The notes under the pieces were generated by a model, which was not told where the DNA came from, ran no database searches, and saw only the letters and a program-made list of their open reading frames with translations. From NCBI RefSeq assembly GCF_004785955.1, contig NZ_SJER01000008.1:1-64000 (forward strand): a stretch of 64,000 nt of DNA. Direction: 5' to 3'. Below are positions 31,706 to 40,283 of the stretch, in pieces (the first letter of the stretch is position 1; each line of letters starts with the position of its first letter). A program made the translations under genes and the position numbers. Source of the stretch: Halostella litorea. GTDB lineage: Archaea > Halobacteriota > Halobacteria > Halobacteriales > Natronoarchaeaceae.

Positions 31706-32190
31706 TACGCACCGCCCCCGTTAGCGTCGGCACGAACTTCCTCGAGTGTCGTCGCGATGAACTCGTAGGCGTCGCCGCGACTGTCGAGGTGCCCGACGCG
31801 GTCGGTTAGCGCGTCCGCGAGTTCGCCGAGTGTGTCCTCGGTACCTGCTTTCGCGCGCCGGACGTCGGCCGGCATCCCGCCGAGGTAGTAGGCGTCTCGC
31901 CGGGAGCGCGGCGTGCCGCGCAGGTCGACGCCGGAGAATCCGATCCACGCTTCGCACGTGAAGCAGTAGGTGTCGGGGATCTCCGCGTCGGCTTCGACCT
32001 CCATTCCCGGGCCGGGTTCGTCGGGGTCGACCGACAGTTGTGAGGTGGTGTCCCGTACGAGGTGGCCGTCGTGTGCCTTCCGGAGCGCCCGCTTTTCCTC
32101 GGCGCTCGGTTCCTGCGCTTCGAGGTGCTTGCGGACTGAGTCCGAGACGGAGGTCTCGACGTCGGCCTCGGTGCGGTCGACCTCAGACAT
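31705..32190 (-). CDS. 161-aa hypothetical protein
   Basis: An acidic, largely helical protein with one CxxC (YCFTCEAWIGFSG) that may bind zinc with other residues. The C-terminal helix has YEFIATTLEEVRAD. It overlaps the methyltransferase by one base. Function unknown. Confidence 0.45.
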   Translation of the reverse strand: MSEVDRTEADVETSVSDSVRKHLEAQEPSAEEKRALRKAHDGHLVRDTTSQLSVDPDEPGPGMEVEADAEIPDTYCFTCEAWIGFSGVDLRGTPRSRRDAYYLGGMPADVRRAKAGTEDTLGELADALTDRVGHLDSRGDAYEFIATTLEEVRADANGGGA

Positions 32191-32864
32191 TATCCATGCA
32201 CCTCCCCGAGCGCCCGGGCAGTCATCTGGCCGTCGACGGCGATGTAATTACGCGCCGTCGAGAGGTCCCGCCAGCCGAACATCGACTGGAGCGGCCCCGC
32301 ATCGAGGCCGCGACCAGCGTGATACGACGCCGCGGTCGCGCGAAGGCCGTGTAGCGTCGTATCGCTCTCGTCGAGTCCGTCGGCTAACTCCAGTGCCGTT
32401 TCGAGCCGGCGCTGAAGCGTCGAGAACGAGTGTGGCCAGCCGCCGTACGTGTCGATCAACCACTCGATGGCGACCGCGATCCGCTGGTCCCAGCCGAACG
32501 GCACGTCCCGGACAGCGGCCTCGGTCTTCGGGTTCCAGTACTCGTCGAGGACCGTTTCGAGGTCCTTGTCGGCGTCGTGGTCGAGTTGCTGCTTGGCGGC
32601 CTGTGTGCAGTAGCCGCAGGGACCGCCGTTGCGGCCCTTCTTGCACGAGTCGTGGCTGGGGATCGACAGCATCTCCCGCCGGCGGTTGACCCACGACGCG
32701 TCAATGTGCGTCACCTCGCCGGGGCGGAGGCCCATCCGGCCCCCGATGAGTAGCATGGCCCGCGTCTCCATGCTTCGCTGGGTGTCGTCCATCCGCATCG
32801 CGCCGATAAGCAGGCGTTCGAACTCCCGTTCGGTCAGCGCCTTCTCGCGGGTTTGCTGTCTCAT
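32190..32864 (-). CDS. second tyrosine recombinase, catalytic domain only
   Basis: The 224-aa protein has R47 in GGRMGLRPGEV, HGLRATAASYH (H172, R175), FGWRDLS (W198) and ARNYIAV (Y207), the full tyrosine recombinase set. It lacks an N-terminal core-binding domain, and carries an inserted zinc-ribbon-like CKKGRNGGPCGYC. It is embedded in the operon rather than at an element boundary, so it may act on plasmid or viral DNA. Confidence 0.75.
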   Translation of the reverse strand: MRQQTREKALTEREFERLLIGAMRMDDTQRSMETRAMLLIGGRMGLRPGEVTHIDASWVNRRREMLSIPSHDSCKKGRNGGPCGYCTQAAKQQLDHDADKDLETVLDEYWNPKTEAAVRDVPFGWDQRIAVAIEWLIDTYGGWPHSFSTLQRRLETALELADGLDESDTTLHGLRATAASYHAGRGLDAGPLQSMFGWRDLSTARNYIAVDGQMTARALGEVHG

Positions 32865-33121
32865 GCGCTATCGGCCTCCGATTCGGCCGCAGCGACGAGC
32901 GCGTTGTACGCCGAGTGGTCCTGGTCCTGCTCGGACTGGTTCAGCTCGCCCGAGCAGATCTTGCACTCCTCGATATCGTCAGGGTACGCCTCCCGGGAGC
33001 GTGGCAGCGGGTTCCGGGCCTCCTTCAGGCCGGGGCAGTCCGGGTCAGTGTGGACCTTCCGGTCGCCGTGCCCGCCGTTGCTGCGGCCGGCGACGTAGAC
33101 CGTCTCAGTCTGGTTAGTCAC
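32861..33121 (-). CDS. 86-aa zinc-binding protein
   Basis: A GTG start overlaps the upstream stop (GTGA). HTDPDCPGLKEARN and CKICSGE give an H/C...CxxC metal site of the type used to hold small haloarchaeal proteins together. The C-terminal tail is helical and acidic. Confidence 0.5.
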   Translation of the reverse strand: MTNQTETVYVAGRSNGGHGDRKVHTDPDCPGLKEARNPLPRSREAYPDDIEECKICSGELNQSEQDQDHSAYNALVAAAESEADSA

Positions 33122-33282
33122 GCCGACTCACCTCCTTCGACGTGGGCGACGTGGCCGGTGACGTCGTTGTGTGCGAGGCCACGGCCGATTGCGATATCCT
33201 TCTCGCTGTAGGGTTCATCGAGGTCGCAGTCGGTACAGACGACGCGGTACTGTTGGGTTCCAGTCACGGATTGATCAGTCAT
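33118..33282 (-). CDS. 54-aa zinc-finger microprotein
   Basis: The product starts MTDQSVTGTQQYRVVCTDCD and has H residues in GLAHNDVTGHVAHVEGG, giving a CxxC...H...H site. This is a compact C2H2-like microprotein as found widely in haloarchaeal mobile elements. It is coupled on both sides. Confidence 0.55.
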   Translation of the reverse strand: MTDQSVTGTQQYRVVCTDCDLDEPYSEKDIAIGRGLAHNDVTGHVAHVEGGESA

Positions 33283-33547
33283 CGGTCTCACCGCCTTCGA
33301 GAGCGCCTAAATCGGCCGTCGAATGGTCTGCCAGCCATGCCGCTGCGTCGGCGTCGTACTCTTGCAATCGGAGTTCGGTGATGAAATCCCGCAAACCATC
33401 TTCGGTGAGTCGGAGTGTCAGACGGCGGTCGTCGCAGTCTTTCAGTCCCGCACTCGTAACCTCGCATTCTGCCCCTCCGACAGACAATGTCGCGTCAACC
33501 GTGTCGTGCTCAGACTCCCTCCCACACGTACCGGATTCGTCGCTCAT
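33275..33547 (-). CDS. 90-aa hypothetical protein
   Basis: An acidic protein starting MSDESGTCGRESEHDTVDAT, with a beta-rich centre and a helical tail (EYDADAAAWLADHSTADLG). Three cysteines are not in a standard pair. Unknown function. Confidence 0.4.
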   Translation of the reverse strand: MSDESGTCGRESEHDTVDATLSVGGAECEVTSAGLKDCDDRRLTLRLTEDGLRDFITELRLQEYDADAAAWLADHSTADLGALEGGETDD

Positions 33548-33981
33548 CCCTCAACCACCTCGGCACCGACGACCCAGCCGTGGCTCGCGAGGTCGGTCAT
33601 GTCGGCGATCCCGGCCTCGGGCTCGTACGGACAGCTCACGATCTCCCACGGGTCCATCTCGGCGTTGCCACGCCCGGTCATGTAGAGCCGGAACAGGTCG
33701 CCGTCGTGATGCAGCAGCGAGACGCGACGCTCGAAGCCAGCCACCTCCGTCTCGGTCCGCAGGCACTTCATGACGCTCGTGCCGCCCGTCCGGCCGGTAC
33801 TGGGGTGGGCGATGGCCATCCCGATCTTGACGAGGTCGCCCGCTGCAACGCGGTCGAGTGTCTCGGTGACAGCCGCGGTATCCCGCTCGGGTTCGGAAAC
33901 GCGGTCGTTCGGGATCGACTTTCGGCGGGTCATCGCGACGCCGCCGTCGAAGCCGTCCCACGTCGCGGAGTCGTCGCTCAC
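33544..33981 (-). CDS. 145-aa hypothetical protein
   Basis: Beta-rich (AGDLVKIGMAIAHPSTGRTG, then LFRLYMTGRG) with no recognised motif. ATGA-coupled on both sides. Confidence 0.4.
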   Translation of the reverse strand: MSDDSATWDGFDGGVAMTRRKSIPNDRVSEPERDTAAVTETLDRVAAGDLVKIGMAIAHPSTGRTGGTSVMKCLRTETEVAGFERRVSLLHHDGDLFRLYMTGRGNAEMDPWEIVSCPYEPEAGIADMTDLASHGWVVGAEVVEG

Positions 33982-34679
33982 GCCCGCTCACCCCCAGTCT
34001 GCCGCGCCCGAAACCCGCGCTCATAGAACGCCTTCCACTCGGGATGCGAGTCGAAGGGCCAGTACGCCCGGAACCCACACGCGGGGCAGTGGACCTCGGG
34101 ATAGCCGACCGCCTCCCAGTGTAAGCAAAACAGCAGCCGGCCACAGCCCGGACAGCGGACGTTGCGATACCGCGTGACCGGGTCCTGCCGGGGATCGTCG
34201 CCCTCCCACCCCGGCGTAATGGCGTCGACTTTGACCGTCGCGTAGTGCGGGACCGCACTCGTGCCGGCCTCGACAGCGCCGCCGTCGGCCACCGCCTCCC
34301 CGCCGACCTGCGTAATCCCCGTCGCCGGATGCAGTTCCCACGCCGCCTGCTCGGACCAGCCACCATCGTGGCGTTCGTGCCGGACGTAGGCCCGCGGGGC
34401 GTGGTCGTGGGTCTCGACCAGGACGCGGTCGTTCCCGTGGCGCGTGCCGATCTCCAGCTTGCGCTCGACATCGGCGGTCGGCTCGACGGTCACCGCGTCG
34501 ATCGTCCCCTCTCGGGGGTCGCGGTCGTCGTACGGGTCCGGATGGTCGATCCGTTCGTGGCGGACGGTGATCGCCGGGCGCGACGCGTCCTGTTCGAGGA
34601 CGAGGCGCTGGATGACCTTGCCGTTCGCGAGGCCGAGGCCCGCCGTCTGGGTTTCGGCGAGGATCTGGCGGTCAGTCAT
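33978..34679 (-). CDS. 233-aa protein with C-terminal zinc ribbon
   Basis: The first 160 residues are beta-rich (AITVRHERIDHPDPYDD). The C-terminus has VRCPGCGRLLFCLHWEAVGY and VHCPACGFRAYWPF, a full zinc ribbon. It overlaps the C5-methyltransferase gene by 8 nt. Confidence 0.45.
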   Translation of the reverse strand: MTDRQILAETQTAGLGLANGKVIQRLVLEQDASRPAITVRHERIDHPDPYDDRDPREGTIDAVTVEPTADVERKLEIGTRHGNDRVLVETHDHAPRAYVRHERHDGGWSEQAAWELHPATGITQVGGEAVADGGAVEAGTSAVPHYATVKVDAITPGWEGDDPRQDPVTRYRNVRCPGCGRLLFCLHWEAVGYPEVHCPACGFRAYWPFDSHPEWKAFYERGFRARQTGGERA

Positions 34680-36555
34680 CGCCGACCACCTCGTCGTAGT
34701 CGGGGACCTCGGCGTCGGGATCGGACGACAGCCCTGCGTCGAAGTTCGACAGCGACGGCGTGTCGTCGGCGAGCAGATGGCCGACGAGCGACGCCGCGAG
34801 GTTGACCGGGACGGCGTTCCCGATCTGCGCCGTGATGTCCTTCTTGCGGTCGCCGGCCAGCTCGTAGTCGGCAGGGAACCCCTGTGCCTGCTTGAGTTCG
34901 CGCGGCTGGAGCATCCGGTAGCGGACGTCGAGCCCCCACGGGTAGCACTCCGGAACGACGAGGGCGAACGTGTCCTTCGACGTGACTGTCGGCAGCGGGT
35001 CGTCGAGCGGCTGCGGACCGTCGGAGTTGCCGTAGTACTCGACGAGATACGGCGTCGCGAGCCCGCTCGGACTCTTGGAGGCCGGCACCGTCATGATCGG
35101 CCGGTCGGGTGAGCGCGTCCGCGGGCGCTGGCTCCCGGACGCATTGTACATCGGCGTCAGGTACGGCGCGGTCAGGGCGAACGCCCCGCCCTTCTCGGTC
35201 GCGACGGTCGGGAGCGGGTCGGCGATGTCCCGGAGCGCGCCGCCGTGGGAGTAGTGGATCAGCGTCGGCGTGACGAGATGGCCGTCGTGGTTCCGTGCTG
35301 TGACCGTGTGCAGCGGGCGGTCCTCGGGGGCGTACAGCGCGTTCGAATGGTCGCCGCCACGCGGCCCGTTCCGCGGTTGGACGAGCGTGCCCAGGTCCGC
35401 CGTCGCCATCCCGATCGCGCCGGCCTTCGAAACCGTCGGGAGCGGCGTGTCCGGTGTTGCCGGCACGCCGCCCGACTGCTGCCGGAGGATGACCGAATCC
35501 GTGTTGAAGTGATGGATCTTCCCACCGGCAGCGACCGTCGACAGCGGCCGTTCAGTTACGTCCCGGGCGATCGCGTTGCCGTGCTGGCCCATCACGAACG
35601 AGCCAGTGGTCACCGCCGGAGTCTGGTTCCGGACGAGGAACGGTTCGTCGAGGATCTGTGCGACGCGGGCGGCGTGCTCAGCCGGGACCACACGCTCCCG
35701 CAGACGCTCCAGTTCGTCCGGGCCGATGCCCTCCAGTGCGTCCGCGAACGGCTGGAGCGCGTCCTCGCAGTGCCGGCGGATGCCCTCTGCGATCCGGCCC
35801 ATCGTAGTTTCCGAGAGCGGCTGGACACGGGCGTGTTCGAGGTCGCGCGTCCAGATGGACGTCCCGCGGTCCGACCAGTCGATGATCTCCGCGGCCGGGC
35901 GGCGGTCCGGCTTGTCCGGGTCCGCGTCGTCGTGGGTCGGTTCGGGGGGCGTCGGGCGCTTGGAGCGCGAGGCCAGGACGAACAGGCGCTCCCGGCTCTG
36001 GGCGTCGCCGTAGTCGGCGGCGTTGAGGACGGTGCCGTACGCGTCGTCCTCGGTGTCGTACAGCACGGAGTAGCCCAGCGCTTCGAGCATGCCGACCCAC
36101 CGCTCGAAGATCGACCCGTCACGCGTGGGTTCGCCGTCGATGATCGGTCCCCAAGAGCGAAATTCTGGGACGTTTTCGAGCAGGACGTGTTCAGGGCGCA
36201 GTTTTTCGACCCAGTCGAGGACGTGCCAGCCCGACGCCCGCTTTTGCTCCTTGACGGGCTTGCCGCCGCGGGCCGTCGAGTAGTGCGTGCAGGACGGCCC
36301 GCCACAGAGGAGGTCGACCGTTCCCGGTTCGACGACCTCCGGTGGGTGCAGTTCTTCGATCTTGGCGTGGTAGTGGTGCGCCCACGGGTGATTCTGCTCG
36401 TGGGTCTGGATGGCCGGTTCCCAGTGGTTGACCGCGTGGAGTTCGACATCTTCCGACGGGTCGAGGTTGCCGTTCTCGCAGGCACGGGCCACGCCCGTCG
36501 AGAGACCACCAGCGCCGGCGAACAGGTCGACCACGGTGAGGGCGGCGTCGCTCAC
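34672..36555 (-). CDS. C5-cytosine DNA methyltransferase
   Basis: The 627-aa protein has motif I VVDLFAGAGGLSTG (8-21), motif IV GGPSCTHYSTARGGKP with catalytic C89 in the PSC variant common in phage enzymes, and motif VI VLLENVPEF (125-133). A C-terminal QIGNAVPVNLA gives motif X. The long middle holds repeated G..H..A-type segments for target recognition. The GTG start overlaps the upstream stop. Confidence 0.85.
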   Translation of the reverse strand: MSDAALTVVDLFAGAGGLSTGVARACENGNLDPSEDVELHAVNHWEPAIQTHEQNHPWAHHYHAKIEELHPPEVVEPGTVDLLCGGPSCTHYSTARGGKPVKEQKRASGWHVLDWVEKLRPEHVLLENVPEFRSWGPIIDGEPTRDGSIFERWVGMLEALGYSVLYDTEDDAYGTVLNAADYGDAQSRERLFVLASRSKRPTPPEPTHDDADPDKPDRRPAAEIIDWSDRGTSIWTRDLEHARVQPLSETTMGRIAEGIRRHCEDALQPFADALEGIGPDELERLRERVVPAEHAARVAQILDEPFLVRNQTPAVTTGSFVMGQHGNAIARDVTERPLSTVAAGGKIHHFNTDSVILRQQSGGVPATPDTPLPTVSKAGAIGMATADLGTLVQPRNGPRGGDHSNALYAPEDRPLHTVTARNHDGHLVTPTLIHYSHGGALRDIADPLPTVATEKGGAFALTAPYLTPMYNASGSQRPRTRSPDRPIMTVPASKSPSGLATPYLVEYYGNSDGPQPLDDPLPTVTSKDTFALVVPECYPWGLDVRYRMLQPRELKQAQGFPADYELAGDRKKDITAQIGNAVPVNLAASLVGHLLADDTPSLSNFDAGLSSDPDAEVPDYDEVVGDD

Positions 36556-37130
36556 AGCGACCACCCCCAGTCACGGCGGACGAGGTCACCGCGCTCGGCC
36601 AGCTCCGAGAACAACGAGTCCGGCCAGTCGGTGCCGAGGAAGTGCAGCGCCGTGTTGAACGACACACCGGAGGCCTGCTCGCCGGGCGTGACATCCTCGT
36701 ATCCGTCGAACAGGTCCGGGTAGCCCTCAGGAACGACGAAGTCGAGGCGCGAGGTCTCGAACCACGTGACCGGGAAGTACGTCGCGACGTAGCTGTGCCA
36801 CCACGACGCCGGAGACGTCGAGTCCGGCGTCAGGAAGATCACCCGGTCGACGTTCCCGACCATGTACTGGCCGACCGCGCGCTGGAGCCAGCGGATCTTC
36901 TCGGAGAACGGCGGGTTCACGAACGCCGTCGTGTTCTCGCGAACGCCCCACGGCGTTTCGAGGCCGTCCGTCTCCGGGAGCCGGAAGTTGACCGCGCCGT
37001 GGTCGGTGTCCCGGCCTGGGCAGGGGTCGAGGTCGATCGTGACATGGGCGTCGAGCGTGTCGATCAGCTCCGCCGGCGTCTGCCACACGTCGTTCTTGGA
37101 GCGGGCCTCGACGAACTGCATCGCGCTCAC
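36552..37130 (-). CDS. phage-type N6-adenine methyltransferase
   Basis: The 192-aa protein shows DVWQTPAELIDTLDAHVTID, ETPWGVRENTTAFVNPPFSE (NPPF motif IV at 72-75) and IFLTPDSTSPASWWHS. This is the signature of the phage Dam family (PF05869): W.TP..l, pW....FvNPP. It is directly coupled to the C5-methyltransferase, so two different modifications are co-expressed. Confidence 0.8.
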   Translation of the reverse strand: MSAMQFVEARSKNDVWQTPAELIDTLDAHVTIDLDPCPGRDTDHGAVNFRLPETDGLETPWGVRENTTAFVNPPFSEKIRWLQRAVGQYMVGNVDRVIFLTPDSTSPASWWHSYVATYFPVTWFETSRLDFVVPEGYPDLFDGYEDVTPGEQASGVSFNTALHFLGTDWPDSLFSELAERGDLVRRDWGWSL

Positions 37131-37414
37131 GCCTGCTCACCCCACGTTTCGAGGGAGGCGTTGTGGTTGCGGCCGCGAACCGTTCTCGACTTGTCCTCCA
37201 ACACGCGGACTTCGGCGTCATCATCTTCTCGGAGTTCCTCCAGATGCGACTGGCAGATAGGCTGTCCCCAGCGCCGCGTCGATTTCATCGGGTCATCAGG
37301 CTCCTTTGCCACCCGAACGTACACGTCGGCCGCGCTGGGGTCGTCGCACTCCCAGCAGGCAATCTCGAAGTCGGCTTCCGGCGGCGCACGACTTTTCCGG
37401 CCTTCGAGATTCAC
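37127..37414 (-). CDS. 95-aa hypothetical protein with metal site
   Basis: It contains ACWECDDPSAADVYVR and later PICQSHLEELREDDD, a CxxC...CxxH zinc site. The tail is basic. ATGA-coupled on both sides. Unknown function. Confidence 0.45.
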   Translation of the reverse strand: MNLEGRKSRAPPEADFEIACWECDDPSAADVYVRVAKEPDDPMKSTRRWGQPICQSHLEELREDDDAEVRVLEDKSRTVRGRNHNASLETWGEQA

Positions 37415-37776
37415 GCCTCATCGCCTCCGTTGAGGTGGTACTGCCCTATCCTTTCGTGGTACGTCTGGCTCAGGGACCACGGGACACGAATCCCGCTGCC
37501 ACGCTCGATGGCGATTCGGGAGGGAAGTTGGTCATCCGGGCCGACGCTTCGCCGGACCGCCCAGTTCCCGGTCACGGTGGCGTAGACCGCCTCGAACTCC
37601 GCCTCCCCGAGCGGCGTGCGGAAGTGGTGGAGTTCGACCAGGTACCCCGTCTGCTCGTCGGGCGCGAGGGCGATCTCCGGAGCGTCGAACGGCTCACTCG
37701 GGACGCGGGCGTTGACGTGCTCGCGGTCCTGGGGGGCGATGCTGCTGTCGGTCGTCGTGGAATGGTCGGTACTCAT
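37411..37776 (-). CDS. 121-aa hypothetical protein
   Basis: A beta-rich protein (GYLVELHHFRTPLGEAEFEA, YATVTGNWAVRR) with no cysteine and no recognised motif. ATGA-coupled upstream. Confidence 0.4.
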   Translation of the reverse strand: MSTDHSTTTDSSIAPQDREHVNARVPSEPFDAPEIALAPDEQTGYLVELHHFRTPLGEAEFEAVYATVTGNWAVRRSVGPDDQLPSRIAIERGSGIRVPWSLSQTYHERIGQYHLNGGDEA

Positions 37777-38210
37777 GCAGTCTCACCGCCGTCGCTGCTG
37801 ATGGTTGCTATCGGGCCGATACCCCAGCCGTCGTCGGGACCGACACCGTCGAACTGGTCGAGGACGATCGGCGACGCGTCGTACTCCCGCAGGTCCGCCG
37901 CCAGGTCCCGCGGCGCGTACTCGTCGGTCGTCGTGGCCGCGTGGACCGCCTGCTTGTCGAGGCGGCCGTGTGCGGCGTCGTAGCGGACGACCCACGCCCG
38001 GCCGCGCTGGTCTGGTGTCGGGTTCTCGGGCTGCAGCAGGATCGCGGCCTCGCCGTTGGTCTCGGTGAGGACGTGTGCCCAGTCCTGGTACGTCAGGTCG
38101 GCTTTGGTGAGCCGGCCGGCGTCGGTGATCGCGCTCGCGACGCGCTTGATGTGTTGCGAGGGGAGCGCGCGTTCGAACACGCGGAGGATGGCGGGCGTGT
38201 CGTCAGTCAT
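37773..38210 (-). CDS. 145-aa hypothetical protein with HTH-like N-terminus
   Basis: The N-terminal part (HIKRVASAITDAGRLTKADL) has the spacing of a helix-turn-helix. A beta-rich middle (RGRAWVVRYDAAHGRL) follows. The DNA-binding assignment is weak. Confidence 0.4.
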   Translation of the reverse strand: MTDDTPAILRVFERALPSQHIKRVASAITDAGRLTKADLTYQDWAHVLTETNGEAAILLQPENPTPDQRGRAWVVRYDAAHGRLDKQAVHAATTTDEYAPRDLAADLREYDASPIVLDQFDGVGPDDGWGIGPIATISSDGGETA

Positions 38211-38348
38211 CTACCCGAACACCTCCAGTTCGAAGGCCACGCGACAGGGCTGGCACCGCCAGATGTGCGACCCGTCGTGACGCTGGCCGCCGTAGCGGTG
38301 CAGCGTTTCCTCGTCGCAGTCCTCGCAGTAGCGACGTTCACTCGTCAT
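38211..38348 (-). CDS. 45-aa zinc-ribbon microprotein
   Basis: It reads MTSERRYCEDCDEETLHRYG then GSHIWRCQPCRVAFELEVFG. Two CxxC pairs 20 residues apart form a zinc ribbon that makes up nearly the whole protein. The ATG lies inside the end of the upstream gene and the stop is followed closely by the next ATG. Confidence 0.6.
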   Translation of the reverse strand: MTSERRYCEDCDEETLHRYGGQRHDGSHIWRCQPCRVAFELEVFG

Positions 38349-39003
38349 CGTTGCCCTCCGTGCAGATCGCCGTCACCCAGTCACACAGGTCCTGAGCCAA
38401 CTCCTCGTCGTCCGTTTCTTCGGCGTAGCGGATCAGCGCCTCCCGGGCGGCCGGGTCGGTCTCCGGTTCGAGCACGAAGCAGTCTGCGACCGGCTCACCG
38501 TCCTCGAACACGGCGTACTTGTCGTGGAGGCCTGCCTCGTCGGTGGCGTCGGTCTGCAGGACTGCAACCGAGAGGTCGCGGGCCTCGTGCTGGAGCGGGG
38601 CGGTCGGCGTCGACTGTGGGATCAGGTCGTTGTCTTTGCCCCGCTCGATCGCGGCTTCGCGAAGGTCGTCGACATCGGCCAGTACCGGGCCGACGCTCAT
38701 CTGGGCCTGCCCGAGTTTGGTGAACCGCCGTTCGACCTCGTCGAGCAGCGCGACGAGTTCGATCAGCTCCTGGCGGGCGTCGTCCGTTTCGGTGCCGCCG
38801 TCGGTGGCGATGCACCGGCCCGTACAGACAGGCTTCTCGTCGTCGGCGTCGTCAGGGATGTGCGTGTGGTCGACATCTTTCCACGTCCCACACCGGCTGC
38901 ACTGCTTCATCCACTCGTAGTCCGGCGAGTCGCAGATGCACGCGTTCTCGCCGAACTGGGGGAGCCCGCACCAGGTGCAGCGATGTTCGCGGGCTCCCGT
39001 CAC
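38338..39003 (-). CDS. 221-aa protein with multiple zinc sites
   Basis: The N-terminal 65 residues hold CTWCGLPQFGENACICD, CSRCGTWKDVDHTHI and VCTGRCIA, enough for two or three zinc sites. A long helix (ELIELVALLDEVERRFTKLG) and an acidic C-terminal domain follow. ATGA-coupled upstream. Confidence 0.5.
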   Translation of the reverse strand: MTGAREHRCTWCGLPQFGENACICDSPDYEWMKQCSRCGTWKDVDHTHIPDDADDEKPVCTGRCIATDGGTETDDARQELIELVALLDEVERRFTKLGQAQMSVGPVLADVDDLREAAIERGKDNDLIPQSTPTAPLQHEARDLSVAVLQTDATDEAGLHDKYAVFEDGEPVADCFVLEPETDPAAREALIRYAEETDDEELAQDLCDWVTAICTEGNDDE

Positions 39004-39287
39004 GCCTGCTCACCCCCGTCCTCGTCGAGCGTGATCCGGTAGGTCGTCGGCGTGCCGTTGCCCCACGTTTCGAGATCGCCTGCCTCGCGGAGTTGCCCCA
39101 TGTTCGCGCCGACGACGCTGGTCGACAGGCCCAGCGCTCGCGCCACGTCCCGGCTCTTGCAGTACGGGCCGGTCCGCTCGCGGTACTCCCGGAGGAACGC
39201 CCGAATCGCGTCGCGGACGGCTTCGGGGTCGTCGCTCCTGGGCGCGAGATCCGGCCGGAGCGCGGCCGGGGTCCGAGCGTCGCTCAT
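39000..39287 (-). CDS. winged-helix protein
   Basis: The 95-aa product has DPEAVRDAIRAFLREYRERT, KSRDVARALGLSTSVVGANM and GQLREAGDLETWGN with a wing, the order of a winged helix. It is a probable DNA-binding regulator. The start overlaps the zinc-ribbon gene upstream. Confidence 0.6.
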   Translation of the reverse strand: MSDARTPAALRPDLAPRSDDPEAVRDAIRAFLREYRERTGPYCKSRDVARALGLSTSVVGANMGQLREAGDLETWGNGTPTTYRITLDEDGGEQA

Positions 39288-39463
39288 GGCGGCTGCTCTC
39301 CGAGGTGGGTGCGGGCTTCGCGGCCTTCGATCGCGCCCGCGCCGCTGTTCAGGTCGGCCTGCGTGCCGCAGTTCTTGCAGGTCTTGAGTTGGTCGTTGTT
39401 GTCGCCGAACACGCGGGCGAAGCGGTCGCTGACCGGAGCCCCGCAGTTCTGACACTCGTCCAT
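39284..39463 (-). CDS. 59-aa zinc-ribbon microprotein
   Basis: MDECQNCGAPVSDRFARVFG and LKTCKNCGTQADLN give two CxxCG knuckles typical of a zinc ribbon. The start is the ATG of a TGATG overlap; longer frames upstream are not credible. Confidence 0.6.
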   Translation of the reverse strand: MDECQNCGAPVSDRFARVFGDNNDQLKTCKNCGTQADLNSGAGAIEGREARTHLGEQPP

Positions 39464-39891
39464 CAGGCACCACCCCCGAACACGGCCTCGATCGTCGCGC
39501 GGTCGTGGATCGTTCCGCAGTCCTTGCATTCGTACTCGTCGTTGCCGACGGTCACGAAGCCGGTGTGCGGAGCCACGTCGCTACACGGCAGGGCGTCGTG
39601 GTCGGCCTCTAACGTCTGCTGGATGATGTGGTAGGCGTCCTCTTTGACCTGCCACTGCTTGACGGTGCGATAGACAGGCGTGTCGTCCTCGCGCTCGTCG
39701 TACTGGAGTTTCTGCCGGCCGACCTGCTCGACGATCTCCTTTTCGTCGAGGGTTTGGATGCGGAGCGACTCCGCCAGATCGTCGACGACGAACGTCTCGT
39801 CGGGGGCCGGGAGTTTGGCGAGGCGGGTGATGTTGTTGCGGATCCACGCTCTGCTGAGCGACCGGCTTGCGGTATGGGTTGTCGCGGGCAT
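39463..39891 (-). CDS. 142-aa protein with C-terminal zinc site
   Basis: A helical basic N-terminus (SRAWIRNNITRLAKLP) leads to an acidic middle. YECKDCGTIHDRATIEAVFG supplies a CxxC...H metal site. The ATG is that of a TGATG overlap. Unknown function. Confidence 0.45.
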   Translation of the reverse strand: MPATTHTASRSLSRAWIRNNITRLAKLPAPDETFVVDDLAESLRIQTLDEKEIVEQVGRQKLQYDEREDDTPVYRTVKQWQVKEDAYHIIQQTLEADHDALPCSDVAPHTGFVTVGNDEYECKDCGTIHDRATIEAVFGGGA

Positions 39892-40283
39892 CACGCGCTC
39901 ACCCCGCTGTTGCGGACGGTCAGTTCACGGTGCTCGCCGTCCTCGCGGTCGGCCCAGGTCACGACGCTCTCGGTCGGCTCGACGGCGTCGCGGTCGACGT
40001 TGAGTTCGTCGGGGCGCTCGCCGTTCGCTTCGAGATGGGCCTTCCGCTGGTTCAGCCGTTTGATGACCTCTTGGCGTGGCCCTCGATCGAGCTGGGTTTC
40101 GGCTTCGATCCAGCCCTCGACGACGTGGACGTGGTCGATCCCGCGGATGCGCGCCTGGGCTCGCAGTTTGGCGTCGGTGTCGCCGTCGAACAGCGCGTGA
40201 TCGAGGAAGCGTGCCGGGTCCTCGCCGATCTCCGTGGCGATGTCCGGACACTCTTGGTGGTCCGAATCGGCGGCGGCTCTCAT
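39891..40283 (-). CDS. 130-aa helical hypothetical protein
   Basis: Charged helices (KRLNQRKAHLEANGERPDEL) follow an acidic N-terminus with one C/H pair. No recognised family. ATGA-coupled upstream. Confidence 0.4.
   Translation of the reverse strand: MRAAADSDHQECPDIATEIGEDPARFLDHALFDGDTDAKLRAQARIRGIDHVHVVEGWIEAETQLDRGPRQEVIKRLNQRKAHLEANGERPDELNVDRDAVEPTESVVTWADREDGEHRELTVRNSGVSA

Noticed and set aside
35245-36723. 492-aa rightward frame
   Set aside because: It is antisense to the C5-methyltransferase, whose motifs are clear.
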